A stretch of 64,000 nucleotides of DNA from Bacteroides sp. (GCA_014801225.1 JAAVEO010000001.1:1-64000), one strand, 5' to 3'; shown: positions 1 to 8,298, counted from the first letter of the stretch. Program-made: numbers and translations. Notes: generated by a model from the sequence alone, not told the origin.

Positions 1-381
1 ATCGACAACGGCATGCGAAATTCGGTGATCATGCCACAAAGTGACGATGACGGAAAACTGCTTGAAAACGCCGTATTCCTTCATCTGCGTCGATTCCTTG
101 ATCCGATGAAGAAGATAACATACTTCAATGAGGATGTGGAATGTGATTTTGTGGTGCAGCAGGATGAACATATCGACAAACTAATACAGGTATGCTGGAC
201 CCTGACCGAGGAATCAACTTTGCAAAGAGAGATACGGGGACTTTCTACCGCTTCTAAACTGACCGGATGCAAAGACTGCGCCATCATCACTTTGGATGAG
301 GAGGACGAAATCACAAGGGATGGACTTATTATAAGGATACTCCCCGTCTGGAAGTGGCTGCTCACATCTCCGTATGATTAA
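1..381 (+). CDS. AAA-family ATPase with DUF4143 domain, C-terminal part only
   Basis: The frame is open from the first base of the window, so the gene starts upstream and only about 126 C-terminal residues are seen. They begin IDNGMRNSV and continue with KLLENAVFLHLRR and ECDFVV, then end in a strand-rich segment. This pattern is typical of the DUF4143 C-terminal half of P-loop ATPases common in Bacteroidales, where it resembles an inactive nuclease-like fold. The ATPase half lies outside the window, so activity cannot be judged. Family membership is from recalled motifs; the cellular role of these proteins is largely unknown. An internal ATG at 13 is unlikely to be the real start. Confidence 0.75.
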   Translation: MDNGMRNSVIMPQSDDDGKLLENAVFLHLRRFLDPMKKITYFNEDVECDFVVQQDEHIDKLIQVCWTLTEESTLQREIRGLSTASKLTGCKDCAIITLDEEDEITRDGLIIRILPVWKWLLTSPYD

Positions 382-471
382 GACCCCCGGTTTTTCAAAT
401 GATCGATTTCACTTTTTCCATGTTATTGCATGCAATCCCTCTGGCCGGATTGTTTCTTTCAGTGCAGATTG

Positions 472-502
472 TTGCAATATTCATACGAAATAATTAATTT
501 TG
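472..502 (+). promoter_or_regulatory. Bacteroidetes-type promoter upstream of the acyltransferase and sugar cluster
   Basis: TTG at 472-474 is followed after 20 bases by TAATTTTG at 495-502, matching the -33/-7 promoter of Bacteroidetes primary sigma factor. Transcription would begin near 508, leaving a leader of about 65 bases before the ATG at 573. It could drive the whole + strand run to 6486, because no terminator is seen between those genes. Confidence 0.65.
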
Positions 503-572
503 CACCCGGCTATCTGTTTTCGATAGCCTTTAACTGTCACGGGAACTTTCTCCCCTGACCTTTGGCTTATAT

Positions 573-1511
573 ATGGAAAAAATCATTGACCCCATCGACC
601 GCGAGCTTATCCTGAAGGAGTTGACCCCTGACCGTCTGCTCCGTCATGCCAACAAGGGCGATAACGATATATATATCATTGACGCCCATAATAGCCCCAA
701 CACAATGCGTGAGATCGGACGCTTGCGTGAAATAGCGTTCCGTGATTCTGGAGGAGGCACCGGCAAGGCTTGCGATATCGATGAGTTCGATCTCATGACT
801 CCCGCCTGCCAGCAACTCATTGTATGGAATCCAACCGATAGGGAGATTACCGGAGGCTACCGCTTTATACTCGGTGAGAACATCAGGATCGATGCCGAGG
901 GACGTCCGCGTATAGCCACCTCCCACATGTTTAATTTCTCCGAGCGATTCTTAAAGGAAATCCTCCCTTATACTCTGGAGTTGGGCCGTTCATTCGTAGC
1001 TCTCCCCTTCCAAAGCAGCAAAGCCGGGTCAAAGGCACTCTATACTCTGGATAATCTTTGGGACGGATTAGGAGCCCTCACTGTGGAGAATCCTCAGATA
1101 AAATATCTTTTCGGTAAATTCACGATGTATCCCTCATACGGCGAACACTGCCGCGACCTTTTACTCGGATTCATCCATCGTTATTTCCCGGACCCTGACA
1201 GGCTCGTCACTCCCATACATCCACTTCATACCAATGCCGACTCCCCCGAGATTCAGAATCTCTTCAAGGGCGACAATTTCAAAGAGGATTACCGCACTCT
1301 CAATCATGCCGTGCGTGAAGAAGGGCGCAACATCCCTCCTTTGGTGAACGCATATATCGGACTCTCCTCCACAATGCGTAATTTCGGCACTGCAATCAAC
1401 ACCGAATTCGGCAATGTGGAAGAGACTGGTATATTCTTTAAGATTGACGATATATTCGCCGAGAAGAAAGACCGCCATATCGGCACATACCATAAACCGG
1501 AACTCACATAA
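573..1511 (+). CDS. GNAT-type N-acyltransferase (hemolysin-like, Acetyltransf_5 family)
   Basis: This 312-residue soluble protein has the pattern of the acyl-ACP/acyl-CoA dependent N-acyltransferases often annotated as hemolysins (PF13444-like). Recognisable parts are a region near residues 45-65 (REIGRLREIAFRDSGGG), then GGYRFILGE near residue 95, and a conserved block ELGRSFVALPFQ near residue 140. Relatives include OlsB (ornithine lipid) and Bacteroides GlsB, which N-acylates glycine for glycine-lipid synthesis. GlsB-type function is the best guess for Bacteroidales, but no partner O-acyltransferase gene lies beside it. It sits 66 bases upstream of the nonulosonic acid genes and may share their promoter at 472-502. 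Family assignment is fairly sure; the substrate is inference. Confidence 0.7.
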   Translation: MEKIIDPIDRELILKELTPDRLLRHANKGDNDIYIIDAHNSPNTMREIGRLREIAFRDSGGGTGKACDIDEFDLMTPACQQLIVWNPTDREITGGYRFILGENIRIDAEGRPRIATSHMFNFSERFLKEILPYTLELGRSFVALPFQSSKAGSKALYTLDNLWDGLGALTVENPQIKYLFGKFTMYPSYGEHCRDLLLGFIHRYFPDPDRLVTPIHPLHTNADSPEIQNLFKGDNFKEDYRTLNHAVREEGRNIPPLVNAYIGLSSTMRNFGTAINTEFGNVEETGIFFKIDDIFAEKKDRHIGTYHKPELT

Positions 1512-1577
1512 CCCCGCTCTTGTGTGAGTCCGAGGGTCTTCATCCCCTCTCTCCACAAGACCTTCAGACACATATAT

Positions 1578-2555
1578 ATGAAAAAAGCAGTCGTCACCGG
1601 AGCCGACGGTTTCATCGGAAGCCACCTTACGGAAGCTCTTCTGGCGCAGGGATATCAGGTAAAAGCCCTGGCCCAATATAATTCCTTCAACAATTGGGGA
1701 TGGCTCGAAGGCCTCAGCCATCCCGCTCTCGAGATTGTCACGGGAGATGTACGCGATCCGGATTTCTGCCGCCGGCTGGTGGCGGGAGCTGATGTCGTAT
1801 TCCATCTCGCGGCTCTCATCGCCATTCCCTACAGCTATGAGGCTCCCGACAGCTATGTCGACACCAATATAAAAGGTACGCTCAATATATGTCAAGCCGC
1901 CAGAGACGGCGGTGTGGGAAGAGTAGTAGTCACCAGTACTTCAGAGGTATACGGCACGGCACAATACGTGCCCATCGACGAGAAACACCCCCGTCAGCCT
2001 CAATCCCCCTACTCCGCCACAAAGATAGGAGCTGACGCCATTGCGATGAGTTTTCACAATGCTTTCGATCTTCCGATCAGCATTGCGCGTCCGTTCAACA
2101 CCTACGGTCCGCGCCAGAGCGCACGTGCCATCATACCCACCATCATCACCCAGATAGCTTCGGGAATGAGAAAAATCAAGGTGGGCGATCTTACTCCTAC
2201 GCGTGATTTCAATTTCGTGGCCGACACATGCCGTGGTTTCATAGCGATCGCAGAAAGCGACCTTACAATCGGAGAGGAAGTGAATATAGCTACCGGAACG
2301 GAAATCAGCATGCAGGAGACTCTCGACACCATAGCCCGAGTGATGGGCGCGGAAGTGGAATGGGAACGCGACCCGGCCCGCATACGTCCTTCCAGAAGTG
2401 AAGTTTTCCGTCTCTGTGGCGACAATACAAAGATACACGCCCTCACCGGCTGGGTTCCTGAGGTGAGTCTTGAAGAGGGTCTTCGCGCCACAGCCGAATG
2501 GTTTACGTCCGGCACCAATCTCTCCAAATATAAACCAGATATCTACAATAGATGA
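1578..2555 (+). CDS. legB: NAD-dependent 4,6-dehydratase, LegB-like (SDR family)
   Basis: The protein has 325 residues from the ATG at 1578, chosen because the Rossmann motif GADGFIGSH then falls at residues 7-15; an upstream in-frame ATG would add 18 unconserved residues. It carries the SDR catalytic set TSTSEVYG and YSATK (Tyr and Lys). The opening KALAQYNSFNNWGWLE is characteristic of LegB-type UDP-GlcNAc 4,6-dehydratases, which start legionaminic acid synthesis by making a 4-keto-6-deoxy sugar nucleotide. It overlaps the next gene by 4 bases (ATGA), so the two are translationally coupled. The normal partner aminotransferase (LegC) is not next to it, so the exact product is uncertain. Confidence 0.8.
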   Translation: MKKAVVTGADGFIGSHLTEALLAQGYQVKALAQYNSFNNWGWLEGLSHPALEIVTGDVRDPDFCRRLVAGADVVFHLAALIAIPYSYEAPDSYVDTNIKGTLNICQAARDGGVGRVVVTSTSEVYGTAQYVPIDEKHPRQPQSPYSATKIGADAIAMSFHNAFDLPISIARPFNTYGPRQSARAIIPTIITQIASGMRKIKVGDLTPTRDFNFVADTCRGFIAIAESDLTIGEEVNIATGTEISMQETLDTIARVMGAEVEWERDPARIRPSRSEVFRLCGDNTKIHALTGWVPEVSLEEGLRATAEWFTSGTNLSKYKPDIYNR

Positions 2556-3502
2556 GCAATAACCGACTTACAGTACTTATGCTCGGAGGCGCGCGCCGCG
2601 TCTCCATGGCCGAACTTCTCAAAAGAAGCGGACAGCGCTTAGGTTATGAGATAGAAATAGTGAGTTACGAACTTGATGAGCGTGTACCTATAGCGCTTGC
2701 CGCAAAGGTGGTGGTAGGTCTGCGTTGGAGTGATCCGGATGTAGTAGCCGATATAGAGCGAGTAGTAAAGGAATATGATGTCAAAATCATCCTGCCCTTC
2801 GTAGATGGCGCCATAGAGATAGCCAGCATCCTGCGCGATAAATTGCCGGAAGTATTCGTACCGGTGAGCGATTTCGAGCTCTCCAAATCAATGTTCGACA
2901 AAGTGGAGGCCGCGCGTGTATTCAAGGAGGCCGGGATTCCCATTCCACGCACATACAGCGTCATTTCCGCAGAGATGCCTGCCATTGCCAAGCCTCGCCA
3001 TGGCTCTGCCTCGCGAGGAATAAAGATCTTCACTAATATCGAGGATCTCATGCATCTTGATAATCTTCAGGATTATCTCGTGCAGGAGTATATCGAGGAT
3101 AATAGCGAATATACGGTAGACTGTTATGTAGACCGCCACGGTAATCCGATGGTGATTGTGCCGCGCCGACGTCTGGAAGTGATGGGAGGAGAAGTGACCC
3201 GCACGGAGACCTGCCGTAACGAAGAGCTACACCAACTCTCGCATCTTGTATTGTCGAAATTTGATTTCCGGGGCCCCGTGACCCTGCAATTCCTCCACGA
3301 CCGCAAGAAAGACCGCTATCTGCTCATGGAAGTGAATCCCCGACTCGGAGGTGGAGTAATCTGTGCTATCTACGCCGGAGCGCCTATCACCGACTATATC
3401 CTTAAGGAAGCCCTCGGCATCCCCGTGGCTCCCTGTCTCGACTGGGCCGACAATACCCTTATGGCACGCTATCAGAAGGAAGCAATCTTCTTCAACAATT
3501 AA
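2552..3502 (+). CDS. ATP-grasp enzyme of the nonulosonic acid cluster
   Basis: This is a 316-residue soluble ATP-grasp protein like the CarB/PylC type ligases. The N-terminal pre-ATP-grasp domain starts with VLMLGGARR and includes ILPFVDGA near residue 78. The ATP-grasp part shows IAKPRHGSASRGI near residue 145, the adenine-contacting stretch LVQEYIE near residue 175, and the metal-binding LMEVNPRLGGG near residue 262. Such enzymes join a carboxylate to an amine or other nucleophile via an acyl phosphate. Here it occupies the slot where LegC/LegH genes are often found, which suggests it tailors the sugar or its N-acyl group, but this is inference. Start overlaps legB; the following gene begins 18 bases after its stop. 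Confidence 0.75.
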   Translation: MSNNRLTVLMLGGARRVSMAELLKRSGQRLGYEIEIVSYELDERVPIALAAKVVVGLRWSDPDVVADIERVVKEYDVKIILPFVDGAIEIASILRDKLPEVFVPVSDFELSKSMFDKVEAARVFKEAGIPIPRTYSVISAEMPAIAKPRHGSASRGIKIFTNIEDLMHLDNLQDYLVQEYIEDNSEYTVDCYVDRHGNPMVIVPRRRLEVMGGEVTRTETCRNEELHQLSHLVLSKFDFRGPVTLQFLHDRKKDRYLLMEVNPRLGGGVICAIYAGAPITDYILKEALGIPVAPCLDWADNTLMARYQKEAIFFNN

Positions 3503-3520
3503 TATTTCCCCTTACCGAAG

Positions 3521-4576
3521 ATGACCGAACATAAGAATTTGCCGGACACTCCGCGAGTAATGATAATCGCCGAAGCGGGAGTGAACCATAACGGCTGCCT
3601 CGAACGTGCCCGTGAGATGGTGAAAGCCGCTGCCAAGGCCGGTGCCGACTATGTGAAGTTCCAGACCGCTGTGCCGGAACTGGTAATCTCTTCCATCGCT
3701 CCGAAAGCCGAATATCAAAAAGAACTCACCGGCGACGGCGAATCGCAACTCGATATGTGCCGAGCTATACATCTCCCCCTCTCCGACTATGCCGAACTCA
3801 AGCAGCTATGCGCCGAAGAGGGAATCGGATTCATGAGCACTCCGTTCGATCTCGTTTCAATCGATTGTCTTGCCGAACTCGGTCAGGATTGGATGAAAAT
3901 TCCTTCCGGAGAGATCACCAATCTCCCCTATCTGCGTAAGATAGCCAAAGCCGGTATTCCCGTAATCATTTCAACAGGAATGTCGGAAATGAACGAAATT
4001 GAGGATGCACTCCTCATCCTCACCGGCAAACATCCGGATTATCCTTCGGAATCATCTCTTACGCGTGACGACATAATTGTGCTTCATTGCAACACACAAT
4101 ACCCCACTCCATATAAAGACGTGAATCTTCGCGCTATGCTTTCCATACGCGACCGCTTCGGAGTGCGAGTAGGATACAGCGACCATACTCAGGGACTGGA
4201 AGTGCCCGTGGCGGCTGTAGCAATGGGGGCCACTGTGATAGAGAAGCATTTCACTCTCGACCGCAATCTTCCGGGTCCCGACCACAAGGCATCGCTCGAA
4301 CCGGATGAACTCGCAGCAATGGTCAGCATGATACGCAATGTAGAGATGGCTTCCGGAAACGGCGACAAGCATGTGAGCAATAGTGAAGCTCCCAACAAAA
4401 GCATAGCCCGAAAGAGCATCGTGGCCTCACGCGATATAGCCAAGGGAGAGATACTCACTGAAGAGAATATCACCGTAAAACGCCCCGGCGACGGTATTTC
4501 GCCGATGATGTGGGATAAAGTGGCCGGCACACCTGCCATCCGTGATTTCAGATATGACGAACTCATTGAAATCTGA
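3521..4576 (+). CDS. neuB: N-acetylneuraminate/legionaminate synthase (NeuB/LegI family)
   Basis: The 351-residue protein condenses phosphoenolpyruvate with a six-carbon amino sugar (ManNAc or a 2,4-diamino-6-deoxymannose) to make a nine-carbon nonulosonic acid in the cytoplasm. The TIM-barrel part shows IAEAGVNHNG at residues 16-25, VKFQTA, KIPSGEITNLPYL near residue 126, STGMSE and VIEKHFTLD near 240. The C-terminal about 60 residues (SIVASRDIAKGEILTEENI) form the antifreeze-like SAF domain that closes the active site. Length matches the family. It is flanked by the epimerase and the cytidylyltransferase in pathway order. Motifs alone do not separate NeuB from LegI substrates; the legB neighbour favours LegI. 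Confidence 0.9.
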   Translation: MTEHKNLPDTPRVMIIAEAGVNHNGCLERAREMVKAAAKAGADYVKFQTAVPELVISSIAPKAEYQKELTGDGESQLDMCRAIHLPLSDYAELKQLCAEEGIGFMSTPFDLVSIDCLAELGQDWMKIPSGEITNLPYLRKIAKAGIPVIISTGMSEMNEIEDALLILTGKHPDYPSESSLTRDDIIVLHCNTQYPTPYKDVNLRAMLSIRDRFGVRVGYSDHTQGLEVPVAAVAMGATVIEKHFTLDRNLPGPDHKASLEPDELAAMVSMIRNVEMASGNGDKHVSNSEAPNKSIARKSIVASRDIAKGEILTEENITVKRPGDGISPMMWDKVAGTPAIRDFRYDELIEI

Positions 4577-4613
4577 CACCCTCCCGGGAGGAGAGCATAT
4601 AGAGAAAGGGAAC

Positions 4614-5762
4614 ATGAGGATTGCAATCGCTACAGGCACACGTGCCGATTGGGGTCTTCTCATGCCATTAGCCTCCGAACTTCGCCGGCGTGGGGCAGAT
4701 ATACGAGTGATAGCCACCAATATGCATCTTCTGCCCGAATGCGGGCAGACCGTAGACGAGATCACACGTGACGGATTTGGTCCGCACGCAACAGTGCCGT
4801 GTCATGGCACACCCTCCGAGATTACAGCCGATACCCTACGAGGATTTTCAGAGACTCTCACTGAGCTACAACCCGACGCAATCGTAATACTCGGAGATCG
4901 CTTCGAAATGCTCGGAGCAGCCTCCGCCGCATTACTTACGGGTATTCCTATTATACATATAGCCGGAGGAACCATATCGGAAGGTGCTTTCGATGACTCA
5001 ATCCGCCACGCCATAACCAAGATGGCCTCTCTGCATCTTGTGGAGACCGAACTTTGCAGAAGCCGTGTGGTGCAGATGGGAGAGAATCCGAAGGATGTCA
5101 TAGTCACAGGTGCTATCGGAGTGTTCAATGCAATGAACGTCACTTTGATGAACCGCCAAGAATTGGAAAATTCTCTTGATTTTTCACTTGATGGGAATGT
5201 CGTATTAGCCACTCTTCATGCCGCTACACGAGATCCGAATCCTCCGGCTGTTCAGATGAAGAACCTTATCGAGGCCCTTTCCCGGAAGATGGAAGAGGAT
5301 CCTGAAATAAAAGTAGTGTTCACCTATCCCAACAACGACGTTGACTCCTCAGCCTTGATAGAGGCCATAGAGAAGTTTGCGGCAGAAAATAACGACCGGG
5401 TACTTGCCATACCCTCTTTAGGAAGACTACGCTATCTCTCGATGCTCAGGGTAGCAATGACAGTTGTAGGGAATTCATCGTCGGGCCTGGTGGAGGTGCC
5501 CTCCGCCGGGATACCCACCCTTGACATAGGAATACGCCAGCAAGGACGTGAATGTGGAGAAAGTGTTTTACACTGCGGTAGTGAAACGGCTGAAATAGCG
5601 GCAGGACTTGACAAAGTGCTATCCGCTAACTTCCGGAAGAAAGCCCGTACACTCCCTAATCCCTACTTTAAAGAAAATACTCCGGGATTGATGGCGGAGG
5701 CAATCCTCAGCCGCGAATGGGCTCCATTTCCGGCAAAACGATTCCATTCATTACAGAAATAA
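4614..5762 (+). CDS. neuC: UDP-sugar 2-epimerase, hydrolysing (NeuC/LegG family)
   Basis: The 382-residue enzyme has a GT-B type fold and converts a UDP-GlcNAc-like nucleotide to a free 2-epimerised sugar, the substrate of the synthase encoded just upstream. The start at 4614 puts MRIAIATGTRADWG at the N-terminus, as expected for the family; an upstream in-frame ATG at 4542 lies inside the neuB coding sequence and is rejected. Other motifs are ILGDRFEML near residue 94, HIAGGTISEGAFDDSIRHA near 113 and GNSSSGLVEVPS near 285. The gene follows neuB by 37 bases. Whether it acts on UDP-GlcNAc (NeuC) or UDP-diacetylbacillosamine (LegG) is not decided by these motifs. Confidence 0.88.
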   Translation: MRIAIATGTRADWGLLMPLASELRRRGADIRVIATNMHLLPECGQTVDEITRDGFGPHATVPCHGTPSEITADTLRGFSETLTELQPDAIVILGDRFEMLGAASAALLTGIPIIHIAGGTISEGAFDDSIRHAITKMASLHLVETELCRSRVVQMGENPKDVIVTGAIGVFNAMNVTLMNRQELENSLDFSLDGNVVLATLHAATRDPNPPAVQMKNLIEALSRKMEEDPEIKVVFTYPNNDVDSSALIEAIEKFAAENNDRVLAIPSLGRLRYLSMLRVAMTVVGNSSSGLVEVPSAGIPTLDIGIRQQGRECGESVLHCGSETAEIAAGLDKVLSANFRKKARTLPNPYFKENTPGLMAEAILSREWAPFPAKRFHSLQK

Positions 5763-5778
5763 ATATACCAGAAATAAA

Positions 5779-6486
5779 ATGAAAGGCGATACTCTATATC
5801 TTATACCGGCACGCGGTGGAAGCAAAGGGGTGCCGGGGAAAAACATCCGTCCTTTATGGGGCATTCCACTCATAGCCCACAGCATAAGACATGCCGTTGC
5901 AGCCGGCGCACCTATGGATGATATTGTGGTGACGACCGATTTGGAAGATATCCGGAAAGCCGCGGAAGCGGAAGGTCTTACCGTACCCTTCATGCGTCCG
6001 GCCGAACTGTCCGGAGACCATACCGGGAGCTACGAGGTAATTATCCATGCACTCAACGAGATGGAAGCCCGCGGACGCCACTACCGTAAGGTAGTGCTTC
6101 TACAGCCCACTTCTCCCCTACGTCTGCCTCTTGACATAAAGGCCGCCGAGATGCTATGGAGAGAGGATATCGACATGGTAGTAGGTGTACGTCCGGCAAA
6201 GACCAATCCATACTACAACGCATTCGAGGCTGATGCCGACGGAATGTTGCATATCTCTAAAGGAGAGGGGAAATATACACGACGTCAGGATGCCCCCGAA
6301 GTCTGGGAATATAATGGAGCAATCTATGTGATGAATGTGGAATCTCTGCGCAAGTCACCCATGTCAGGTTTCCGCAGAATTCTCCCCTACCCTATGCCGG
6401 AGGAAAGGAGTGTGGACATTGACACCCCTCTCGACTTCATGATAGCCGAGTCGCTGCTTCAACAGCGGGACGCCGGCGCCGTCTGA
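5779..6486 (+). CDS. neuA: CMP-nonulosonic acid cytidylyltransferase (NeuA/LegF family)
   Basis: The 235-residue enzyme activates a nonulosonic acid with CTP to give the CMP-sugar used by glycosyltransferases. The nucleotide-binding signature LIPARGGSKGVPGKN lies at residues 8-22, QPTSPLR near residue 111, and a C-terminal SVDIDTPLDF near 212 matches the conserved metal-binding end of the family. It is 16 bases after the epimerase gene and closes the pathway (epimerase, synthase, activation). Its last 50 bases overlap the 3' end of the opposing acyltransferase gene. The residue before the Rossmann-like strand and the length are normal for single-domain members. Confidence 0.9.
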   Translation: MKGDTLYLIPARGGSKGVPGKNIRPLWGIPLIAHSIRHAVAAGAPMDDIVVTTDLEDIRKAAEAEGLTVPFMRPAELSGDHTGSYEVIIHALNEMEARGRHYRKVVLLQPTSPLRLPLDIKAAEMLWREDIDMVVGVRPAKTNPYYNAFEADADGMLHISKGEGKYTRRQDAPEVWEYNGAIYVMNVESLRKSPMSGFRRILPYPMPEERSVDIDTPLDFMIAESLLQQRDAGAV

Positions 6487-7549
6487 GATAGCGTATCCCC
6501 TGCAAAGTAACCAACGGCACGGCTACACCTACAACCGTATACACCACCCAGAAAAAATCCGTATGGTTGTAATGAATCACCATGTGGCACCCAATCTGAC
6601 AGAAATCAAGACCATACCACCATATCTTGGCCAGACTCACAAGTTTAAAACTAATGATATGGAAAATAAACACATAAAGCGTGTTCTCCCCTATAAAGAC
6701 AAGCAGACGGGAGAGCACGTTTTCTTTATGCGCTATCACCTCGCTCACATACATCACCATAAGGAAGCCAAGACATCCTGTCAGAGGAAGCGACCAAAGA
6801 TCGCGCACCTTAGCACCATTGTTCATGCCTGAAAGATGCAACCATGCGGCTCCGCAAAGCAATCCAAAGTATAACAGGCAGAGAGCCCAATGGCGAGGAA
6901 TACGAGGTTCATACGTACGATATATAACTCCCATACCGAAGAAGAATATTCCCCACGTCTCGCGCCAGAATCCGTTGGGATAACCCTTCACGGCAATACC
7001 GCCGTTAAACAATCGGAAAGCCGTGAATGCCACGGCTCCGATACATATCAAAGCTGTGGCACGAGCCGGGGTAATGCCATTTTTAGCCACCAGCAATCTA
7101 TAAAGCACCATAAAGAGGACACTCGACACCAGTAATCCACGGAAGAACCAAAACGCTCCGGCCATAAATTCATCGTAGCCTGACATGGATGTAAAAATCA
7201 TAACCAGTCTGGTCATGGCCTCTTTCCATGAATAGGGATGAGTCACACCTCCCGTCCAGTTGCCATACGTCTCGTTCAGGATATCAAATTGAAACCATAG
7301 ATTATGGAGAACAAGAAAAACGAGACTCCATGTGATAAACGGTAAATAGAGACCTTTGAACCTTCGAGATACGAAAGTCCAGGGATCAGCGGCATGACGT
7401 GGAGTGAAAAAATATCCGGCAGTTATGAAGAAGAGGGGCATATGCCATGTGTATATAAAATTGGTAATAAGCTCCGGAGCTTCCGCATGACCCGCCACCA
7501 TGGCTATGATAGCGATACCTTTTGCAATGGAGAAGGAAGTGTTGCGCAT
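6437..7549 (-). CDS. Acyltransferase family 3 integral membrane protein
   Basis: The protein has 370 residues and about ten hydrophobic segments and begins SFSIAKGIAIIAMVAGHAE, containing the conserved early histidine of acyltransferase-3 (OafA/WecH/fucose O-acetyltransferase-like) proteins, followed by WHMPLFFITAGYFF, which is the second typical block. Such proteins O-acetylate cell-surface sugars at the inner membrane. It converges on the CMP-sugar synthetase gene and overlaps its 3' end by 50 bases, and by position may acetylate the nonulosonic acid or the glycan carrying it; this is inference. A -7-like CAAAATTA (- strand TAATTTTG) lies at 7596-7603 without a clear -33 element. Confidence 0.8.
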   Translation of the reverse strand: MRNTSFSIAKGIAIIAMVAGHAEAPELITNFIYTWHMPLFFITAGYFFTPRHAADPWTFVSRRFKGLYLPFITWSLVFLVLHNLWFQFDILNETYGNWTGGVTHPYSWKEAMTRLVMIFTSMSGYDEFMAGAFWFFRGLLVSSVLFMVLYRLLVAKNGITPARATALICIGAVAFTAFRLFNGGIAVKGYPNGFWRETWGIFFFGMGVIYRTYEPRIPRHWALCLLYFGLLCGAAWLHLSGMNNGAKVRDLWSLPLTGCLGFLMVMYVSEVIAHKENVLSRLLVFIGENTLYVFIFHIISFKLVSLAKIWWYGLDFCQIGCHMVIHYNHTDFFWVVYTVVGVAVPLVTLQGIRYLRRRRRPAVEAATRLS

Positions 7550-7812
7550 AGAGTAAAAAAGGTTAGTTAAGAGGACACGGGGCCCAATAATGACGCAAAA
7601 TTAGCGAAAGAAACCGAGAAAAATATAAGAAAATCAACAAAACACGAAAAATGGCGGTCAACCTTACTCTCCCTCAATATTCTTTAACATTTTGTCACAC
7701 TTACTAACTAATAAACCTCTTATTCTCCCCTAACCACTTTCAAAAAGATATTTAAGATTGGGTAAAAATTAGCATAATAACTACTTTTATTCAAAAATAA
7801 TTTACATTTTAT

Positions 7813-7843
7813 TTGGATAATAAGAAAATAACCCTTAACTTTG
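7813..7843 (+). promoter_or_regulatory. Consensus promoter in a gene-free gap
   Basis: TTG at 7813-7815, a 20-base spacer, then TAACTTTG at 7836-7843 match the Bacteroidetes -33/-7 consensus exactly. No coding sequence longer than 12 codons follows before the terminator at 8118-8158, so the product is likely a non-coding RNA. Confidence 0.6.
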
Positions 7844-7848
7844 CTATC

Positions 7849-8158
7849 GCTTCCCGGAAATAAGGGTATGACAGAAAGAAAGATGGTGCCTGATAGGTGA
7901 GACTTTCGGCCTCCGATAAAGAGAGCCAGTGGCATTTTCTTCATTTTCCACTCCTTAAGGGAAGACTGAGTGATATGAATTTAATGTGGTTTTTAGTGAC
8001 AAAAGTTTTTTAATTTGTTTTACTGTTTTTTGAAAAAGTTTTTTCGAGTTTTTTGATAAGTGGAAAAAAGCTAAGGTTCTATCCAAATCTTACGAAATTT
8101 CACAGCTTTACTACTCCGACCGATGTCCTTCGAACACAGAGGACATCGGTCTCTTTTT
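7849..8158 (+). ncRNA. Candidate small RNA, about 310 bases
   Basis: This is inferred from three things seen in the sequence: a consensus promoter ending at 7843, a strong intrinsic terminator at 8118-8158, and no plausible protein between. Only frames of 10 and 12 codons starting ATG occur. The 5' part can fold back: CTTCCC near 7851 pairs with GGGAAG near 7960, and TAAGG pairs with CCTTA just inside, enclosing a roughly 110-base arm with further partial pairing. The second half is AT-rich with several T runs. It does not match tmRNA or RNase P by recalled motifs. A 6S-like or species-specific regulator is possible. A short leader attenuating the downstream MATE gene is an alternative. Confidence 0.45.
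8118..8158 (+). terminator. Intrinsic terminator of the candidate small RNA
   Basis: A 12-bp perfect stem pairs 8118-8129 with 8140-8151 around a 10-base loop and is followed by TCTTTTTT. The T run lies only on the + strand side, so it ends a + strand transcript that began in this gap, and it is upstream of the MATE promoter. Confidence 0.85.
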
Positions 8159-8202
8159 TGTTTTCTTCAGTAATTAGTTAACCAAAGTAAGCCGATTTTT
8201 AC

Positions 8203-8210
8203 TAATTTTG
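8203..8210 (+). promoter_or_regulatory. -7 promoter box for the MATE gene
   Basis: TAATTTTG matches the Bacteroidetes -7 element; no good TTG is found at the expected -33 position. Transcription would start near 8216, which rules out the TTG codon at 8215 as a translation start and supports the ATG at 8299. Confidence 0.45.
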
Positions 8211-8298
8211 CAATTTGAATTGCGCCGACCCTGACAATAAGCTTTCATCCCCGTCGGAACAATCCTATCATATCAATCAGTATCAGACCCCGAATTTT

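Noticed and set aside
7720-7944. 74-codon open frame on the - strand in the gap before the MATE gene
   Set aside because: AT-rich, no homologous motif, no terminator, and it overlaps the opposite-strand promoter of the candidate small RNA.
7975-8013. 12-codon frame inside the candidate small RNA, possible leader peptide
   Set aside because: Too short to judge, no clustered regulatory codons, and a complete terminator lies before the next gene's promoter.
8215-8298. TTG start for the MATE gene, adding 28 residues
   Set aside because: The codon sits at the predicted transcription start just after the -7 box; the added residues are not conserved-looking.
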